Counted from the first letter of the stretch, positions 1-11,508 are shown. The stretch: DNA of 64,000 bases from Cristatella mucedo (GCA_009760855.2 WPIO01000153.1:515001-579000); one strand, 5' to 3'. The notes: a model not told the origin generated them from the letters alone. A program made the numbers and translations.

Positions 1-330
1 AGTAGGAGAGTAGTTATCGTTGCGTATGAATTGTAGAAGCGAGTTCCACAGTCTAGGACCTGCAGAGCTAAAGCTTCTGTCACCATCTTTAAGCGGAGGA
101 ATGGGACAGCTAATTAATGTCCACACACGACCCGACTGCGAGAAGAGGCTGAAACTGATGCAGCAGTTCAGCTAGGTACGAAGGAGCCAAGCCATGGCGG
201 GCCTTGTGGGTCAGCGTAAGAACTTTGCTCTGTATCCTTTGCTCAACCGGCAACCATTCTAGCTCTTTCAGCAAAGGAGACACGTGCTCAAACCGCTGTG
301 TAGTTATTTTACTTTGTCCAATGGCTGTAT
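1..330 (-). mobile_element. LINE family B fragment (C-terminal coding), cut by window edge
   Basis: On the minus strand this stretch encodes the C-terminal conserved block of a non-LTR retrotransposon: FEHVSPLLKELEWLPVEQR, then ARHGLAPSYLAELLHQFQP. It is nearly identical to the copies at 39252-39805 and 10820-11508. The frame is broken and the 3' end lies outside the window. Seen directly as an internal repeat; the LINE assignment follows from the APxYLxxLL-type C-terminus shared with CR1/L2-like elements. Confidence 0.8.
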
Positions 331-344
331 GTGTTTTTGCTTGT

Positions 345-504
345 CCGACAACACACTGGGCCACCATCAAGGACAAACTGAAACAGACGACAGGCCTGCT
401 AACACTAAAGAGATTGCCAGACACACCGCGGTCACCAAAATTTGATGCGGTGAATGCTCTACTGAGGGTCTACGACGAGATTGTCTTGGGTGGCTAGTGG
501 TTGA
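345..504 (+). mobile_element. Possible LINE reverse-transcriptase relic
   Basis: A short plus-strand stretch ends with NALLRVYDEIV, which resembles the block after the STE(S/T)ALLRVYN motif seen in the better preserved reverse transcriptase at 15576-17000. It abuts a family B fragment in the same orientation. The match is short, so the call is tentative. Confidence 0.3.
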
Positions 505-1015
505 TCAACTGATAAAGAGGGAAGTTCTTATGAGATTAGTTCTTACACACAAGGCCCGCCACGGCGTAGCTCCTTAATACCTTTCTGAATTGGTCCATCA
601 GCTTCAGCCTCCTCGTGCCCAAGGGACAATAAATTAGCTGTTCCAATTTCCTGCTTAAAGACCGTTGGCGACTGATGGTTTTGCCGTGCAGGTCCCAGGC
701 TGTGGAACTCACTCCCGAAATTCTTACGCTACCAGAATTACTCTTCTGCTACCGACTGTGGCACATCCTTTCTAGCCATCATAAACTACTACTTCCATGC
801 TGGACACTACCGCAACTGCTCTCCTGACTCAGCAATGCTTCTAATTTTCTCTCTGCTGTGTGAGATGAAGTCTGCTGGCAAGCAATGATTGTGTTCTGAA
901 AGTCATTTCGGCTTTGAGTGGGCTATGCTCAACTCTCGTTGGCAACACTCGCACAGTCTTTGAGGAGTTAAAGATCGAGACATTATCATTACAACATTAC
1001 TTTGTTACATACCAT
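505..1015 (+). mobile_element. LINE family B 3' fragment
   Basis: This is a diverged plus-strand copy of the family B C-terminus and 3' UTR. It contains the ACACAAGGCCCGCCACGGC block, the GTCCCAGGCTGTGGAACTC block and the terminal GAGTTAAAGATCGAGACATTA region, and it ends in a short ATTACAACATTAC tail. Many frameshifts and stops make it a dead copy. Confidence 0.75.
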
Positions 1016-3129
1016 TACATTTTTAAAGTCATGGAGGAGGTTATAGATTAAAATGTGGGTGACCACTGGGCTGAGACGTTTCAAGAAGCCAGAGGATTGC
1101 ACGATCGAATGCAGTGCCTGGAGATGAGCCTGACGGCTGCTTTCTGGCAGAAGATCCCCATAATCCCCCACGTAGCCTGTAGCGTGTCTTTGCAGTCAGC
1201 TGATCAAATCGTGGCGCTCTCATGACTTTAAAGGCTTTAAAGGTGGCGCTTTCACTAATGCTTTCTGGATGGCGCTTTAATGACTTTCTACTTCTTCAAC
1301 GGGTGCTGCACGAGCAGATTTATTGTTACAACTATCACTAGTGCTACTTGGCCTGAATTATAATTCGACATTGCAGACATACACAATGCACCTTCATTGC
1401 GAGTAACTTGGAAAACAGTTTGACACAAGGATTTCATTTTTTTGAGTAAGGATGTGGCCGTAGAAATTCAGCTAGGAGATATTATACTAATAGCGTATGC
1501 AGTTCCGAGGAATACACTCACACACTGATTTGGCTGCTTTCAATGTCGTCACGCTGCCTGATTAAATCCTATCCTATCAAAGCTACGAAGCTGAGGTGAG
1601 ATAAACTAATCAACTCTGCTGCTTCTCCTTCAAACCTTGACGCTGATATATTGACAAGTGTGGCTAATTCAAACGCTCTCGACCGTCGGGGTTTCAACGG
1701 GTCTTAATTTACAAGCATTCAGACCGGCAGACTTCAAATTACCAAGAAATTTCTTGAATTCGGTACATCAGAAAGGCAGAACCAGCAAGCTGGTGTGACC
1801 CTTATTGAATCAAGGCCTCCTTTGCTTGCTCAGGGTTACTTGGGTAAAAAAAAAAAGATGGACTCGATGGTAAAGCTGATGAGCTCCTTTGCCGAAATGT
1901 CGTTTGGTAACGAAACAAACTTTCAACTGAGAGGATGACGCTGTGCAAGCTGGGCCTATTTGAAAGTAATTATACATAGTGCTGAGTGATTGCTACACCA
2001 TTGCATTCGCGCGACCTGTTAAACAACATTTTATCATTGGTGATCGTGCCTATGGTTCACATGCTCAGCGAGCCTGGGAATCTACAATGAGCTGACTATA
2101 TGCCCCCTCGTGCGTCATAACAAAATGGAATACGTGGCAAAATTGGATGGCTGCTTGCAGCGATACATCCCACAGTTTTGAAATTGCCGAAAAAGTGCAT
2201 GCTATTTATTGTCAATCAATGTTACTTTCTTTCTTTTCTGCATCCGGTAAGTCCTTAGATGTTATCTTTTGGTCCTGTAGTTTCCTATAGAAAGGTTTCA
2301 TCAGCATTGTTTCCATTTATCAATTGCGAACTCAAGAACTAAAGAGACAAATTAAATTTTTAATTCAAATATGATTTTTAGTTCACATGCAAAAGCTTCA
2401 AGATGTCAAGCTCGATATCTTTTTTCACGTTATTTGCAATATATTTAGTGAATTAATTGAGTTAATTTGTTAGACACTGTATCTACTCATCCATAAACGT
2501 TACAGCAATGCCTTATCAGATTAGTTACTGGGTTTATCTCAGTTCATATAACGATCTACAAAGTAAATAAGTAACTTAAAAGAATACTTTCCACTTTCAC
2601 TACTGTAATTGTTTCTCAAGTGTTTGCAATACTAGGCTAGTGAACTACTATATATTCTTCGATAAAGTCAACCACCTGGGTAATATTTTGTTGATGTGTT
2701 GCCATATTTCTTACATCTAACTTTATGTAGTTTGCATGCGTTTTCATTGTCTCATCTTTTTTCTAATTACGAAATAATTTGTAATGAACTTATGAAAGAC
2801 TCCGGAAAAATTACGAGGGAAGCATTATAATATTCTGACTGTAAGTACCTATACAATGCAAATTATTGCAGTTTTTTCAGTCTGTAGCATGAAAAGAATT
2901 GGATGGAAACGGTAGGCGAGTTTTTTTATTTTAAGCATTTCGACTCTAACGTCCATGTGTATGCGCAAGGTAGGTAACTGACTTAACCTCACACGTGAAA
3001 GTGAAATTAGACACTGGAGCTAAGTCAGGTGGGTAGTTGAGGGAGGGAGTAGTACCGCATTAGCTGCTAAGGATGGCTGCAAACGACGATCCGCAGTCAG
3101 CAGCAAAAGAATAGATTTATTTGCCCAAG
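1016..3129. other. Unannotated AT-rich sequence
   Basis: I see no gene, RNA or clear repeat here. Open frames are short and overlap on both strands. The part from about 2200 to 2950 is particularly AT-rich, as expected for intergenic or intronic DNA. Confidence 0.5.
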
Positions 3130-3410
3130 TAATTTGGAATTGAGTTCAACTGTCTGGGACCTGAAGAGCAGAAACTTTGGTGGCCAATCATTTTTTAGGA
3201 TGATATGATAGTAATAGATCAGCAAATGTATCATCCGTAGAGCACATGATGACGCGAGGTGGCTTATCGAGTGAGGCAGTTCAGCTAGATATGAATGGTC
3301 CCAGGTATTGCCTGTGATTCGTGATATAAGTGAGAATTCTGGAAGATATGATTAGAGCGTCCGAGGGGCTATCGCAGCTCCTTCAGCAAATTGGACCACA
3401 TTTGCAGAAC
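3130..3410 (-). mobile_element. Old LINE family B relic
   Basis: Strongly diverged minus-strand copy. Landmarks of family B are still visible in order: a 'fragment-end' block near 3145-3185 (GTCTGGGACCTGAAGAGCAG), GAGGCAGTTCAGCTAGATATGAA near 3270, and GCAGCTCCTTCAGCAAATTGG near 3375. No open frame remains. Confidence 0.55.
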
Positions 3411-3525
3411 CAGATTTTTTGGTGAAAATGAGTTCTGCCTGTAATAAGCTTGAGCGTGAATATAAAGAGAAAGTCTGTAAACTCGCTAGCTCGGCATCAT
3501 ACCTACACTTCCGTAAGGAGCATTA

Positions 3526-3583
3526 TATATACCTCGTATAAATATATACGAGGTATATATATAATATACCTCGTATATTAGCC
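3526..3583. repeat. TA-rich inverted repeat
   Basis: The unit ATATACCTCGTATA occurs three times in alternating orientation (direct, inverted, direct), so it can fold into hairpins sharing the central arm. No ORF is present. Confidence 0.6.
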
Positions 3584-4654
3584 TATATAGCCTGGGGTTT
3601 GCACGACAAAACTTTTAATTCTTTTGCAAATTGAAAGGATTCTATCACTATCAGCACAGGTGTAGGTGGGGTACGGGCGGGGGGGGGAGCGAGGCGCCTC
3701 CATGCTGGTTGCCAGAACTGACGAGGCTTAAATTGATGGCAACACGGTGATGTTATTGAGACTGTCAGTAAAGAATAGGTGTAGGCAAAGAAGACCCGCA
3801 TTATACAAGTTTTAAAAATTTCTAAGCAATGAAGTCAGTTATGTAGAGGCTGCTAGTATATGGCAACGAAAGGAAACTTTAAGAAATAAGACAATGGCTG
3901 GAGATGGTAACGCAGTCAGTGGGATAGACTTTTCGATCACTAGACACATTGTCATTATTATTCATAGATCATCGGCAGCAGTTCACAAATGAATATTTTC
4001 GTAAGAGACTCAAAATGAGATAGTATTCGAATAACCAAATGACGACTCATGCAAAACACTGTGGGCCAATTAATGTACTCGGATAGCAAGGTCAATATAG
4101 GATTTCTTGGTCCTGATTTGTGACTCTACCTCAATATTGACCTAGGAATGAGTAGATGTTATCTTCAAAATAACCACAGAACACGGAGCTGCTTTTCAGA
4201 GCTGAACTTTTTTGTTTCGAACGATGAGCGATCAATAATTTTGTGCTTCTCAGCTTGTTAGTGTTATTCTCAGTAATTTTTATTAATCAGTGATATTATT
4301 TCTTGGCGCCGGCTCATTAATAGCTCCGTGAAGCCTAGGCTCTCAGTGGACAATGACATGAGCGATTTGGGCTCCTAGTGATTCGCTGAAAACACGCAAA
4401 TGTCTCTATCCTGCAATCTGTGATCACATTTGTCTTATTTATGGCGAGGGTGTCGGAACGACAAATCTCTCGTTTATGTATGGTAAAAATAGCACCAGAA
4501 AAAAAAATCTACCTAAGCAGGTTGAGTAAGGAAGCAGTCAGTCGACCGCAGCTGCACTCGAACTAATTGAAAATTGCACAGATTAAAGTTGCAAAAATGA
4601 CTAGGGGTGCAAAGTATGAGCAGGTAAAAGTTTGGAAATGACGAGCTAGTTTGG
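3584..4654. other. Unannotated sequence
   Basis: No recognisable gene or repeat. A short inverted pair GGTCAATAT / ATATTGACC lies at about 4090-4142. The only open frame of note is a 72-codon minus-strand frame near 3583-3801, which has no recognisable motif. Confidence 0.4.
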
Positions 4655-4800
4655 GCCAGTGGTCAATGTTAAGGTTCTCGCACCAACCAAGATCACGGCA
4701 AATTTAGTTGGTTACCGAGGTGTCGTGGGCTCGATCCCGTGTGGCATGTGTGTAGGCACCCGAATAAAGTCCAAATGTATAGCTATTCGGGGAAATTTTT
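4655..4800 (+). mobile_element. Diverged tRNA-derived SINE
   Basis: A tRNA-like head is suggested by GGGCCAGTGGTCAATGTTAAGG (A-box region) and GTGGGCTCGATCCCGTGTGG (B-box region). A CACCCGAATAAAGTCC block follows, corresponding to the body of the SINEs at 7896-8042 and 45935-46095. The 3' hairpin is poorly preserved. The call rests on order and spacing of these blocks. Confidence 0.5.
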
Positions 4801-5369
4801 AAGCTAACGTAATACCGATCATCCCTGAAAGATATTGTGTGTGAGTGCCCACGGGCACTTCAGAAACGAAGCGGCTGCTTAACCAAATATTCTCGCATCC
4901 AGCACTCATTCATAATCCAGCGACAAAATAGCAGTGCTGCTCTTGGCACTCAACTCACCCAGTGGCCAAGTCTCCGGAGCTGCAGACGTCAAATCTAAAA
5001 GACCACCAGCAAGTCATTTTTTCGTGCTAGGAAAAATGCAGCACACAAAGTAACTAAAGGTAAAAGGTTATTGACAATGACGAGTTTCAAAATGATAGTG
5101 CTTGCCTTGATAAATGGCAGCACGTCTGAAGCGCGCTGAATCAATTTAAGGTTATGAGCATGCATCAACTTATTTTCACAGTATTTTTTGGATTGTTTGA
5201 CAGCAACAATTATGTATTGCTGAAGCTGTGAGTCTTTAAAATCGTAAAGTAATATGGCGACACGTCTTGTTGAATTAATTTATCACCGCAATATGAATAT
5301 CTCATAAGTATATACGCCAGCTATCACCGAAAGCTGTGGTGAAGCAGGTCCAGCAGGTTTTGCTGCACA
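4801..5369. other. Unannotated sequence
   Basis: Nothing recognisable. The stretch lies between the SINE relic and a LINE A fragment. Confidence 0.4.
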
Positions 5370-5865
5370 AAAAACGGCCTGTAGACTCAGGTGCTTGCAG
5401 CTGGCTTAAAACTCTGCATCTGGGCTTGTCGGTAGTGAACGTCACAGTTGCCTCATCACACCACTTCTCGCTAATATGCAGTGGCTTCCGGTGAGAAACG
5501 CATCGACTTTGAGGTCTTGTCACTCATTTTTAGGTCTCTTTGTTCTTCGGCTCCATCCTACCTGTTAGATTTACACCCTCCCCCAGGTTTATTATGCATG
5601 GTACCAACCGTTTTTTTGTATGTCTCTGCCTACCAATACCTCGTACAAATCTCGAATATTTTGGAGACACAGGCTTTATTTCTTATGCTCCCAAAGCTTG
5701 AAATGCACTCCCAACTTTCACGACACACCTGACTTGTCCACGTTTAAAAAGAAACTAAAATAAATCGTGCTTGCTTTGAAGCAAATGTAAAGTGCCTCAA
5801 AAGAGATTTAATTCTCGGAGGGTGCTATATCAAATGTGTTACTATTATCATTATTATTATTGAGC
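5370..5865 (+). mobile_element. LINE family A 3' fragment
   Basis: Plus-strand 5'-truncated copy. It contains the C-terminal block (CATCACACCACTTCTCGCTAA, then the frame VRNASTLRSCHSFLGLFVLR in broken form), the 3' UTR and a (TTA)n tail at about 5840-5862. The fragments DFEVLSLIFRSL and SAPSYLLDL correspond to FKVLSLTFRSLHSLAPAYLSDLL in better copies. Dead copy. Confidence 0.8.
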
Positions 5866-5897
5866 AAGGCGACTTCCGTAAGCACAATTGGAGAACA

Positions 5898-5990
5898 ATT
5901 TTCTCGAGTCGTGTTTTTTTTATAAAATAGATAAATGAATTAATGAATTTAATAATTATAAATTAAAAAAACACGGCGCGAGAACTTTTG
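5898..5990. repeat. Imperfect inverted repeat
   Basis: TTTTCTCGAGTCGTGTTTTTTT is followed about 45 bases later by its near reverse complement AAAAAAACACGGCGCGAGAA, with an AT-only spacer. This could be the ends of a tiny non-autonomous DNA element or a chance hairpin. No coding content. Confidence 0.5.
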
Positions 5991-6198
5991 TTTCTACCTT
6001 ATATAACACGAACTTTGAATGCTACTTGAATATTGAGAGGGACCTATCTTTGTCTTGAGAAATTTTATGGCCTCAGGCTGGAAGATTGTAGATTTTAATC
6101 CTGTATTACGTGCGAATAAAAACCATTTTTATATACCAGGTAAAACTCGACTATGTATGTCAATTTTTGAAATATGGTGCATCTCATAAAATTGTTGC

Positions 6199-6300
6199 AA
6201 TAATAATAATAATAATAATAGTAATAATAATGCACTTGATAAAGCGCCCTCACAGAACTCAAATCTCTTTCTAGGCGCTTTAAATTTGCTGATAGCAACA
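6199..6300 (-). mobile_element. LINE family A 3' end only
   Basis: Minus-strand terminal 100 bases of family A. Read on the plus strand it is an (AATAAT)n tail, TGCACTTGATAAAGCGCCCT, then the complementary hairpin arm CTAGGCGCTTTAAATTTGCTG. Confidence 0.85.
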
Positions 6301-6566
6301 CGTGTACGTAAGATTTATCTTTGCAAGTATCAAGCCGCTGTTCAGTATCGATCTTTTCAGCTCTTCTAATATATTGATATGAACTTTTTCGGCCAGTCTA
6401 TTTAGCGATGTGTTTCCAAGCTGTTTCCTTATAGTCAGCATCAATGTGTATGATATGAAAACTCTCGTTGCAGACCATAAATTTGATATGACTACTATTT
6501 TAAATAGAAAGTGTAGGTACATCAGTCAAAATAGTAAAAAAGTATGTGTGAGAGCATTGCAACTCA

Positions 6567-6794
6567 TTGGACGGCAATCAAGAAAATAGCTTGAGAAATG
6601 CACTTTTTAGAGCATGCGCAAATAAAGCAGTACGTTGCGATGGACAGTGTGATAGAGCAAACATGAAGACTGTCATTCCATTTGAGCTCCAGGAACGATT
6701 ACTAAAATATTTCAATCACGTTCGAGTGATGGTGGCAAAGGGAGTAGATATTAAGAAAGCATTTTCACTAAAGCACGCCAGAAAAGCTCCATGA
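6567..6794 (+). pseudogene. Small ORF, possible retroelement integrase relic
   Basis: A 75-codon open frame contains VIPFELQERLLKYFNHVRV. This loosely resembles the start of the H2C2 zinc-binding segment of Gypsy-type integrases (a VVIP..LQ..LL...H pattern). The expected second histidine and CxxC pair are not convincing, and no reverse transcriptase or LTR is nearby. It may be a chance frame. Confidence 0.2.
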
Positions 6795-6862
6795 CAATAA
6801 TAATAATTGTAATAATACATTTGAATAGTGCCCTCAGAGAGCTGAATCCCTTTCTAATTACT
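6786..6862 (-). mobile_element. LINE family A 3' end only, degraded
   Basis: AATAATAATAATTGTAATAATACA is followed by GTGCCCTCAGAGAGCTGAATCC and CTTTCTAATTACTG. This is the minus-strand 3' terminus of family A with several substitutions. Confidence 0.7.
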
Positions 6863-7785
6863 GTAAGGATATTTTGGTTGTATGTAAGGGCTCGTGGGCT
6901 GGCGGATTCAAGTTAGGCAGGCTTATAGGTGACATCAATATTTGAAATCGATTGAATATCGATACTAAGCCAATGGAAGTCCGATTGAAGTATTTTGAAC
7001 GTGGCATGAACGCCTCTACCGGTGGCAGACCAATGCACCGCCGCTGAGTTTCGCACCTTCGTGTTGGCCGACCAATGATATGGCCATTATCCCGTATACT
7101 GAGAATTGCAGCTTATGTAAGCGCGGCACGATGAACCACTCGATTCGTTTGGCGTTTGTCTCACTATCTCACTAAGGTATATAGGCCCTGCTGTTTTAAA
7201 CTGTACGATTCGATTGGAGTTAACGAACCATGATCATTGATGCGATCCGTTTCTTAAGCGTGCATTTATTAAGGTCGGACGTCACGGAAGTGATTAAGAA
7301 CGATTTTGACGATTATTTCTGTTGCTTTTTTGGGCGGATTTCGCACCAAAGCTATGATTTAGGCTTTGTCATTATAAGCTAAAGAATATGAGTCACTTTC
7401 CAAATACGAACGTCGTCGATCCAGTAGTAAACAATAGTGTCAAAGCAGTTGGCAAAATTTCAAGCAAAGCAAGCAGACAGTCTCCATCTAAATCTGCATT
7501 CCAAAGATACCCTGTGACTTCCTGTACCAGCTTTCTATTCCAAAAAGGAGCAAGATGATTAGATTACCTTCAGCTAACAGTCGTCAGCAACATAACAGTA
7601 GATAAAATAGGCGCCACAGTCAAGTCTGCCCATTTTGATGTCGCAACGTTGTGTCGCACGAGTTCAGGGAAGCTAAGAAGGGCAAACCGCAGCCAGTCAG
7701 TTCAAGGACTCGTGACATTCAGCCTAGGATTCTCTTACTCGCTTCTCAGAAGGTCTTCCTGCCTTGTGATGAGACGCATGCAGTT
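6863..7785. other. Unannotated sequence
   Basis: No recognisable gene. Open frames are short on both strands and carry no motif I can name. Confidence 0.4.
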
Positions 7786-7895
7786 GATGCAAAACTTGGC
7801 ATTATTATGCTTGCCTGTCGGAATTGTCGCAGCTGTCACATTACACTTGTTCTCGCCGACTTGAACTTGCTTTCCATCCCGCAGCGTATCCACAA
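7786..7895 (+). mobile_element. LINE family A coding relic
   Basis: The frame CRSCHITLVLADLNLLSIPQ matches the family A block RRSCHITPLLADLHWLPVKQ. It is truncated on both sides and directly abuts a SINE, which may have inserted into it. Confidence 0.65.
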
Positions 7896-8042
7896 GCTCG
7901 TTTAGCTCAGTGGTCAAGTTGCTCGCCCCAGCCAAGGTCAAGGTAACTGTATTTTATGACCTACGTCGTGGGCTGGAGCCCCAAGGCATAGGTGAAGCCT
8001 TGAATAGAGACTAAGTTCTCTTAAGGCGCTATTCAAATGAAT
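7896..8042 (+). mobile_element. tRNA-derived SINE, family I
   Basis: The tRNA-like head TAGCTCAGTGGTCAAGTTGC gives an A-box. A degenerate B-box lies in GGGCTGGAGCCCCAAGG. The 3' part folds as a double stem: GCCTT (7997-8001) with AAGGC (8023-8027), enclosing AGAGA (8006-8010) with TCTCT (8017-8021). It ends in an AT-rich tail that runs into a TA microsatellite. The copy at 45935-46095 belongs to the same family. The tail imitates the LINE A 3' hairpin, which suggests LINE A supplied the retrotransposition machinery. Confidence 0.75.

Positions 8043-8123
<81 letters not shown>
8043..8123. repeat. (TA)n microsatellite
   Basis: About 80 bases of nearly pure TA with one ACAT interruption. It probably grew from the SINE tail. 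Confidence 0.95.
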
Positions 8124-8125
<2 letters not shown>

Positions 8126-8569
8126 AGCCCGAGTGTGTAGAAACTGTTTACATGGAATTGCTTAGCTATTATGGCAAGCACAAGTATTTAGAAAGGCTAA
8201 TTACAAGAAAAGCTCTTTAAATAATGTTTATTTGATACTTGTAACTACAGGCGCACGGAATTCAAATTAAAAATTTAATTGTGCCAATTGTGTCTAAAAT
8301 GTGCAATTGCCCGACGGATTGAGGTACGTCACGCTATTCCGTTCGTTGCACATTTTTGAATCCGAGTTGCGTGCATGACGGTGCCACCTGCCAGTCCTGC
8401 ATAATTTAGAGAGTATTACGTGACGCTACGGTTTGATTTATACACTGGTTGGGACGAATATTTTCTCCCTTAATTTTAGTCCAGGCGATTGTGTCTTATA
8501 AAGAAACCTGGATTATAAACTCGCCTCTGCGATTTCTAATAACTTCTACTGTAGGTATTTAAATACGGA
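8124..8569. other. Unannotated sequence
   Basis: Nothing recognisable on either strand. Confidence 0.4.
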
Positions 8570-9310
8570 GGCCTCATGTAACTCCGCAAAGCTACAAAGA
8601 CTACGTGGGTGTTATGCAGAAGAGTTTTTGTATGTCCCAATCATGGTCTAAGCGGATTTCGGTACGTATTAGATAGCCCACAGACTTCATCTCACGCAAA
8701 AATTAGAAAATGGGAAGCATAGAGGAGTTAAACCATCAATTGAGGTAGTGAAAAACGTGGAAGTAGCAGATCAGGACTACTAGAAACAATGTACGGTGGG
8801 CGACAGCAGGAGAGTATTTGTCACTGCGTAAGAATTTTGGAGGCGGCGAGTTCCAGTCACGGACCTGCAGAGCAAAAGCTTCTGTCACCAACGGTTTTTA
8901 AGCGGAAAATAGGAAATGCTTATTTTGTTGTCTATACAGGACCTGAGCGCACGAGGAGGCTGTAACTGGTACAGCAGTTCAGCTAGGTGTGAAGGAGCCA
9001 AGCCGTCGCGGGCCTGGCAGGTGAGCGGAAGAACTTTTCTCTGCATCCGTTGATCAACCTGTAGCAATCCTAGCTCTTTTAGTAAAGGAGACACATGAAC
9101 AAACCTCTGGGATTTACAAACTAGCCTTGCAGCCATATTCATAGCTAGCTGCAGTGGCTCAGTGGCTTTTATCGGTAGCCAAGCCAAAAGGAAATTACAA
9201 TAATCTAACCATGTAATAACGGCGGAGATGACTTTTTTGCAGCTCTCTAATTGAGACCTACATGATGACCTCATTGGGATAATGACCTCGTCGTGATGGA
9301 GCTCCACGCT
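8570..9310 (-). mobile_element. LINE family B 3' fragment with 140-codon open frame
   Basis: Minus-strand copy. It holds the 3' UTR (CTCCGCAAAGCTACAAAGAC in plus-strand reading) and an open frame at 8885-9307. That frame shows VITWLDYCNFLLAWLPIKAT, NMAARLVCKSQRFVHVSPLL, and ARDGLAPSHLAELLYQLQP. This is the segment after the reverse transcriptase in CR1/L2-like ORF2 proteins. The YADD catalytic region is missing, so the copy is inactive. Confidence 0.85.
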
Positions 9311-10099
9311 TTGGAAGTTAAGAAGTTAAAGGTGATCTGTGCTCAACGTTTGAGGTCAGTTTGAGGCATAGATATGCAACTGATATCCGGTTAGATAGCG
9401 ATCAGCGTTTAGCCTGATTGGTAAGTGGCTCGGATTGGCAAGCTGGAGCAAAGGAATTAAAGAGCCCGACAGTGTGCTGTGAATAATCTTAGCAGACTAT
9501 GAGCTGTCTGATTGGAGGAAACTTCATGTTTATGAGAAGGCCTGTAATTTGGCAAATTAATAGAGAACTTTACTATGACTTACCTCCTAGCAGAATTCTG
9601 AGCCAACAGTAAGTGCATGATATCACAGACCAGGCGTCTGAGAAGTATTGAATGACAGGAATTGAGACAGGATAACACACTTGAATAGACTTACCGGGAT
9701 GCTGTTTTTCTGTTTCAGCAGACTAAAATGTCTGCACTGCCAACCAGTTTAAAGCAGGCTGACTAGATAAATTAGATGATTTTTTCTTTCAGTAAAGGTT
9801 AATTCGGAAGAGGACATTCAGATTTCGCACCGGGAATAGTCAATATCACCAGGCAGAGAGCACTTTGGCGAACGCAATCTTCCTAATCGAAATAACCCTA
9901 GTTTAATCCGCATATAGTAAATTCGTTTGCATCTCAATTCAGTTTGATGGCTTGAGCCGAGATCGAGTCCAAGCAAAGACACGAAGACGTTGAGGGAGTT
10001 TGGCATGCAAGGCTGAGGCGGAGAGGGATCAAAGAACGGGTACAGCGCGTCAATGTGTCCTATTTGTATTAATGGAACCGCAAGTCGCTCTTTTCCTTT
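9311..10099. other. Unannotated sequence
   Basis: No gene or repeat recognised. A 62-codon minus-strand frame at 9818-10006 has no known motif. Confidence 0.4.
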
Positions 10100-10225
10100 A
10101 AACTGACAAGACGGAGATTAAATGATTCATGATAATCTCATGGCAATCATATTAAACTGACAAGACGGAGATTAAATGATTCATGATAATCTCATGGCAA
10201 TCATATTAAACTGACAAGACGGAGA
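10100..10225. repeat. 54-bp tandem repeat, 2.3 copies
   Basis: The unit beginning AAACTGACAAGACGGAGATT starts at 10100, 10154 and 10208. The first two copies are identical over 54 bases and the third is truncated. The perfect identity indicates a recent duplication or an assembly duplication. Confidence 0.95.
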
Positions 10226-10382
10226 GCCATGCCATGCACTAGGAAGTGGAATAAAGAGCAGCTGCAGGGTATCACATTACCGTATAGGCTCGACGAATGA
10301 TTATTGCCTGTTGAAATAAAAATGACAATGATAATCCATTTGCATTTCACCCCCGCAGGACTGAATCTCCGGGGGTGAAATA

Positions 10383-10383
<1 letters not shown>

Positions 10384-10460
<77 letters not shown>
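10384..10460. repeat. (CT)n microsatellite
   Basis: About 75 bases of uninterrupted CT. Confidence 0.97.
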
Positions 10461-10461
<1 letters not shown>

Positions 10462-10819
10462 CCACTCGACGCACTACTTACAGATGCTGCATACAGAGCA
10501 TGTTGGTGTCATATAGTTCCCAACTGAGAAAGGATCCAAAATACTGCTGTACCCATGCGAGATGGCCATGCGAGATGAGAAGCCCTCCCGGAGGACTTTG
10601 TCATCTATATCATCAAACACCAGCTTATCAGCTTTAGCAAAATTGCTCGAAATGATTCTGCCTTCGCAATAAAACGACTATACACACGTTGAAGTTGACT
10701 CGTAAGAGCGACTACAAGCCCTAATGCCAGACTTGCAGCTACGGGCGGGGCTGCAAGTTTGATGCAATAAATCTGAGCAGGTCTGCACCAGCTCATTCCA
10801 ATGTCTTCGACGATAAGCG

Positions 10820-11508
10820 AGGCAATGATGAGACTCTCTTGAGAGAGAGAATGCCAATTCCCGAATTGCAATTCCCTTTTGGCTGGGCTGCCAAAGAAAG
10901 CCATTAGGCCACTGCAGCGGACTTTGAATATGGCTGCAAGGCTGGTCTTCAAGTCCCGGCGGTTTGAGCAAGCGTCTTCTTTGCTGAAATAGTGGCCGGT
11001 TGAGCAAAGGATACAGAACAAAGTTCTTACGCTGACCCACAAGGCCCGCCATGGCTGGCTCCTTCGTACCTAGCTGAACTGCTGCATCAGTTTCAGCCTC
11101 TTCATGCCCTCAGGTCCTGTGTGGACAATAAATTAGCTGTCCCATTCCTCTGCTTAAAGACCGTTGACGACAGAAGCTTTAGCTCTGCAGGTCCTAGACT
11201 GTGGAACTCGCTTCCACAATTCTTACGCAACGATAACTACTCTCCTACTGCCGACTATCGCACTTCTTTTTCAGCGGTCCTTAGCTGCTACTTGTATGCT
11301 ACTCACTACCTCAACTGCTCTCCTGACTTTGCTATGCTTCCCACTTTCTCTTTGTTGCGTGAGACGAAGTCTGTTGGCTACCGAATGCGTACCGAAAGCC
11401 GCTTAGGCTGTGAGTGCGCTATACAAAACTCTCCTGCGTAACACCCACGTGGTCTTTATGACTTTGTGGAGTTACAGACGGAGATACATTACATTACATT
11501 ACACAGGC
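10820..11508 (+). mobile_element. LINE family B fragment with tail
   Basis: Plus-strand copy. The region from 10885 (GGCTGGGCTGCCAAAGAAAG, then GAATATGGCTGCAAGGCTGG) aligns to the reverse complement of the copy at 8570-9310. It continues through the C-terminal block and the open frame 11121-11441 (DRSFSSAGPRLWNSLPQFL). The 3' UTR ends in (ATTAC)n at 11485-11505. A stop separates the two coding parts. Confidence 0.85.

Noticed and set aside
6567..6794. Gypsy-type LTR retrotransposon
   Set aside because: Only a faint integrase-like phrase exists, with no RT, RNase H, protease or LTR nearby. Kept only as a low-confidence relic.
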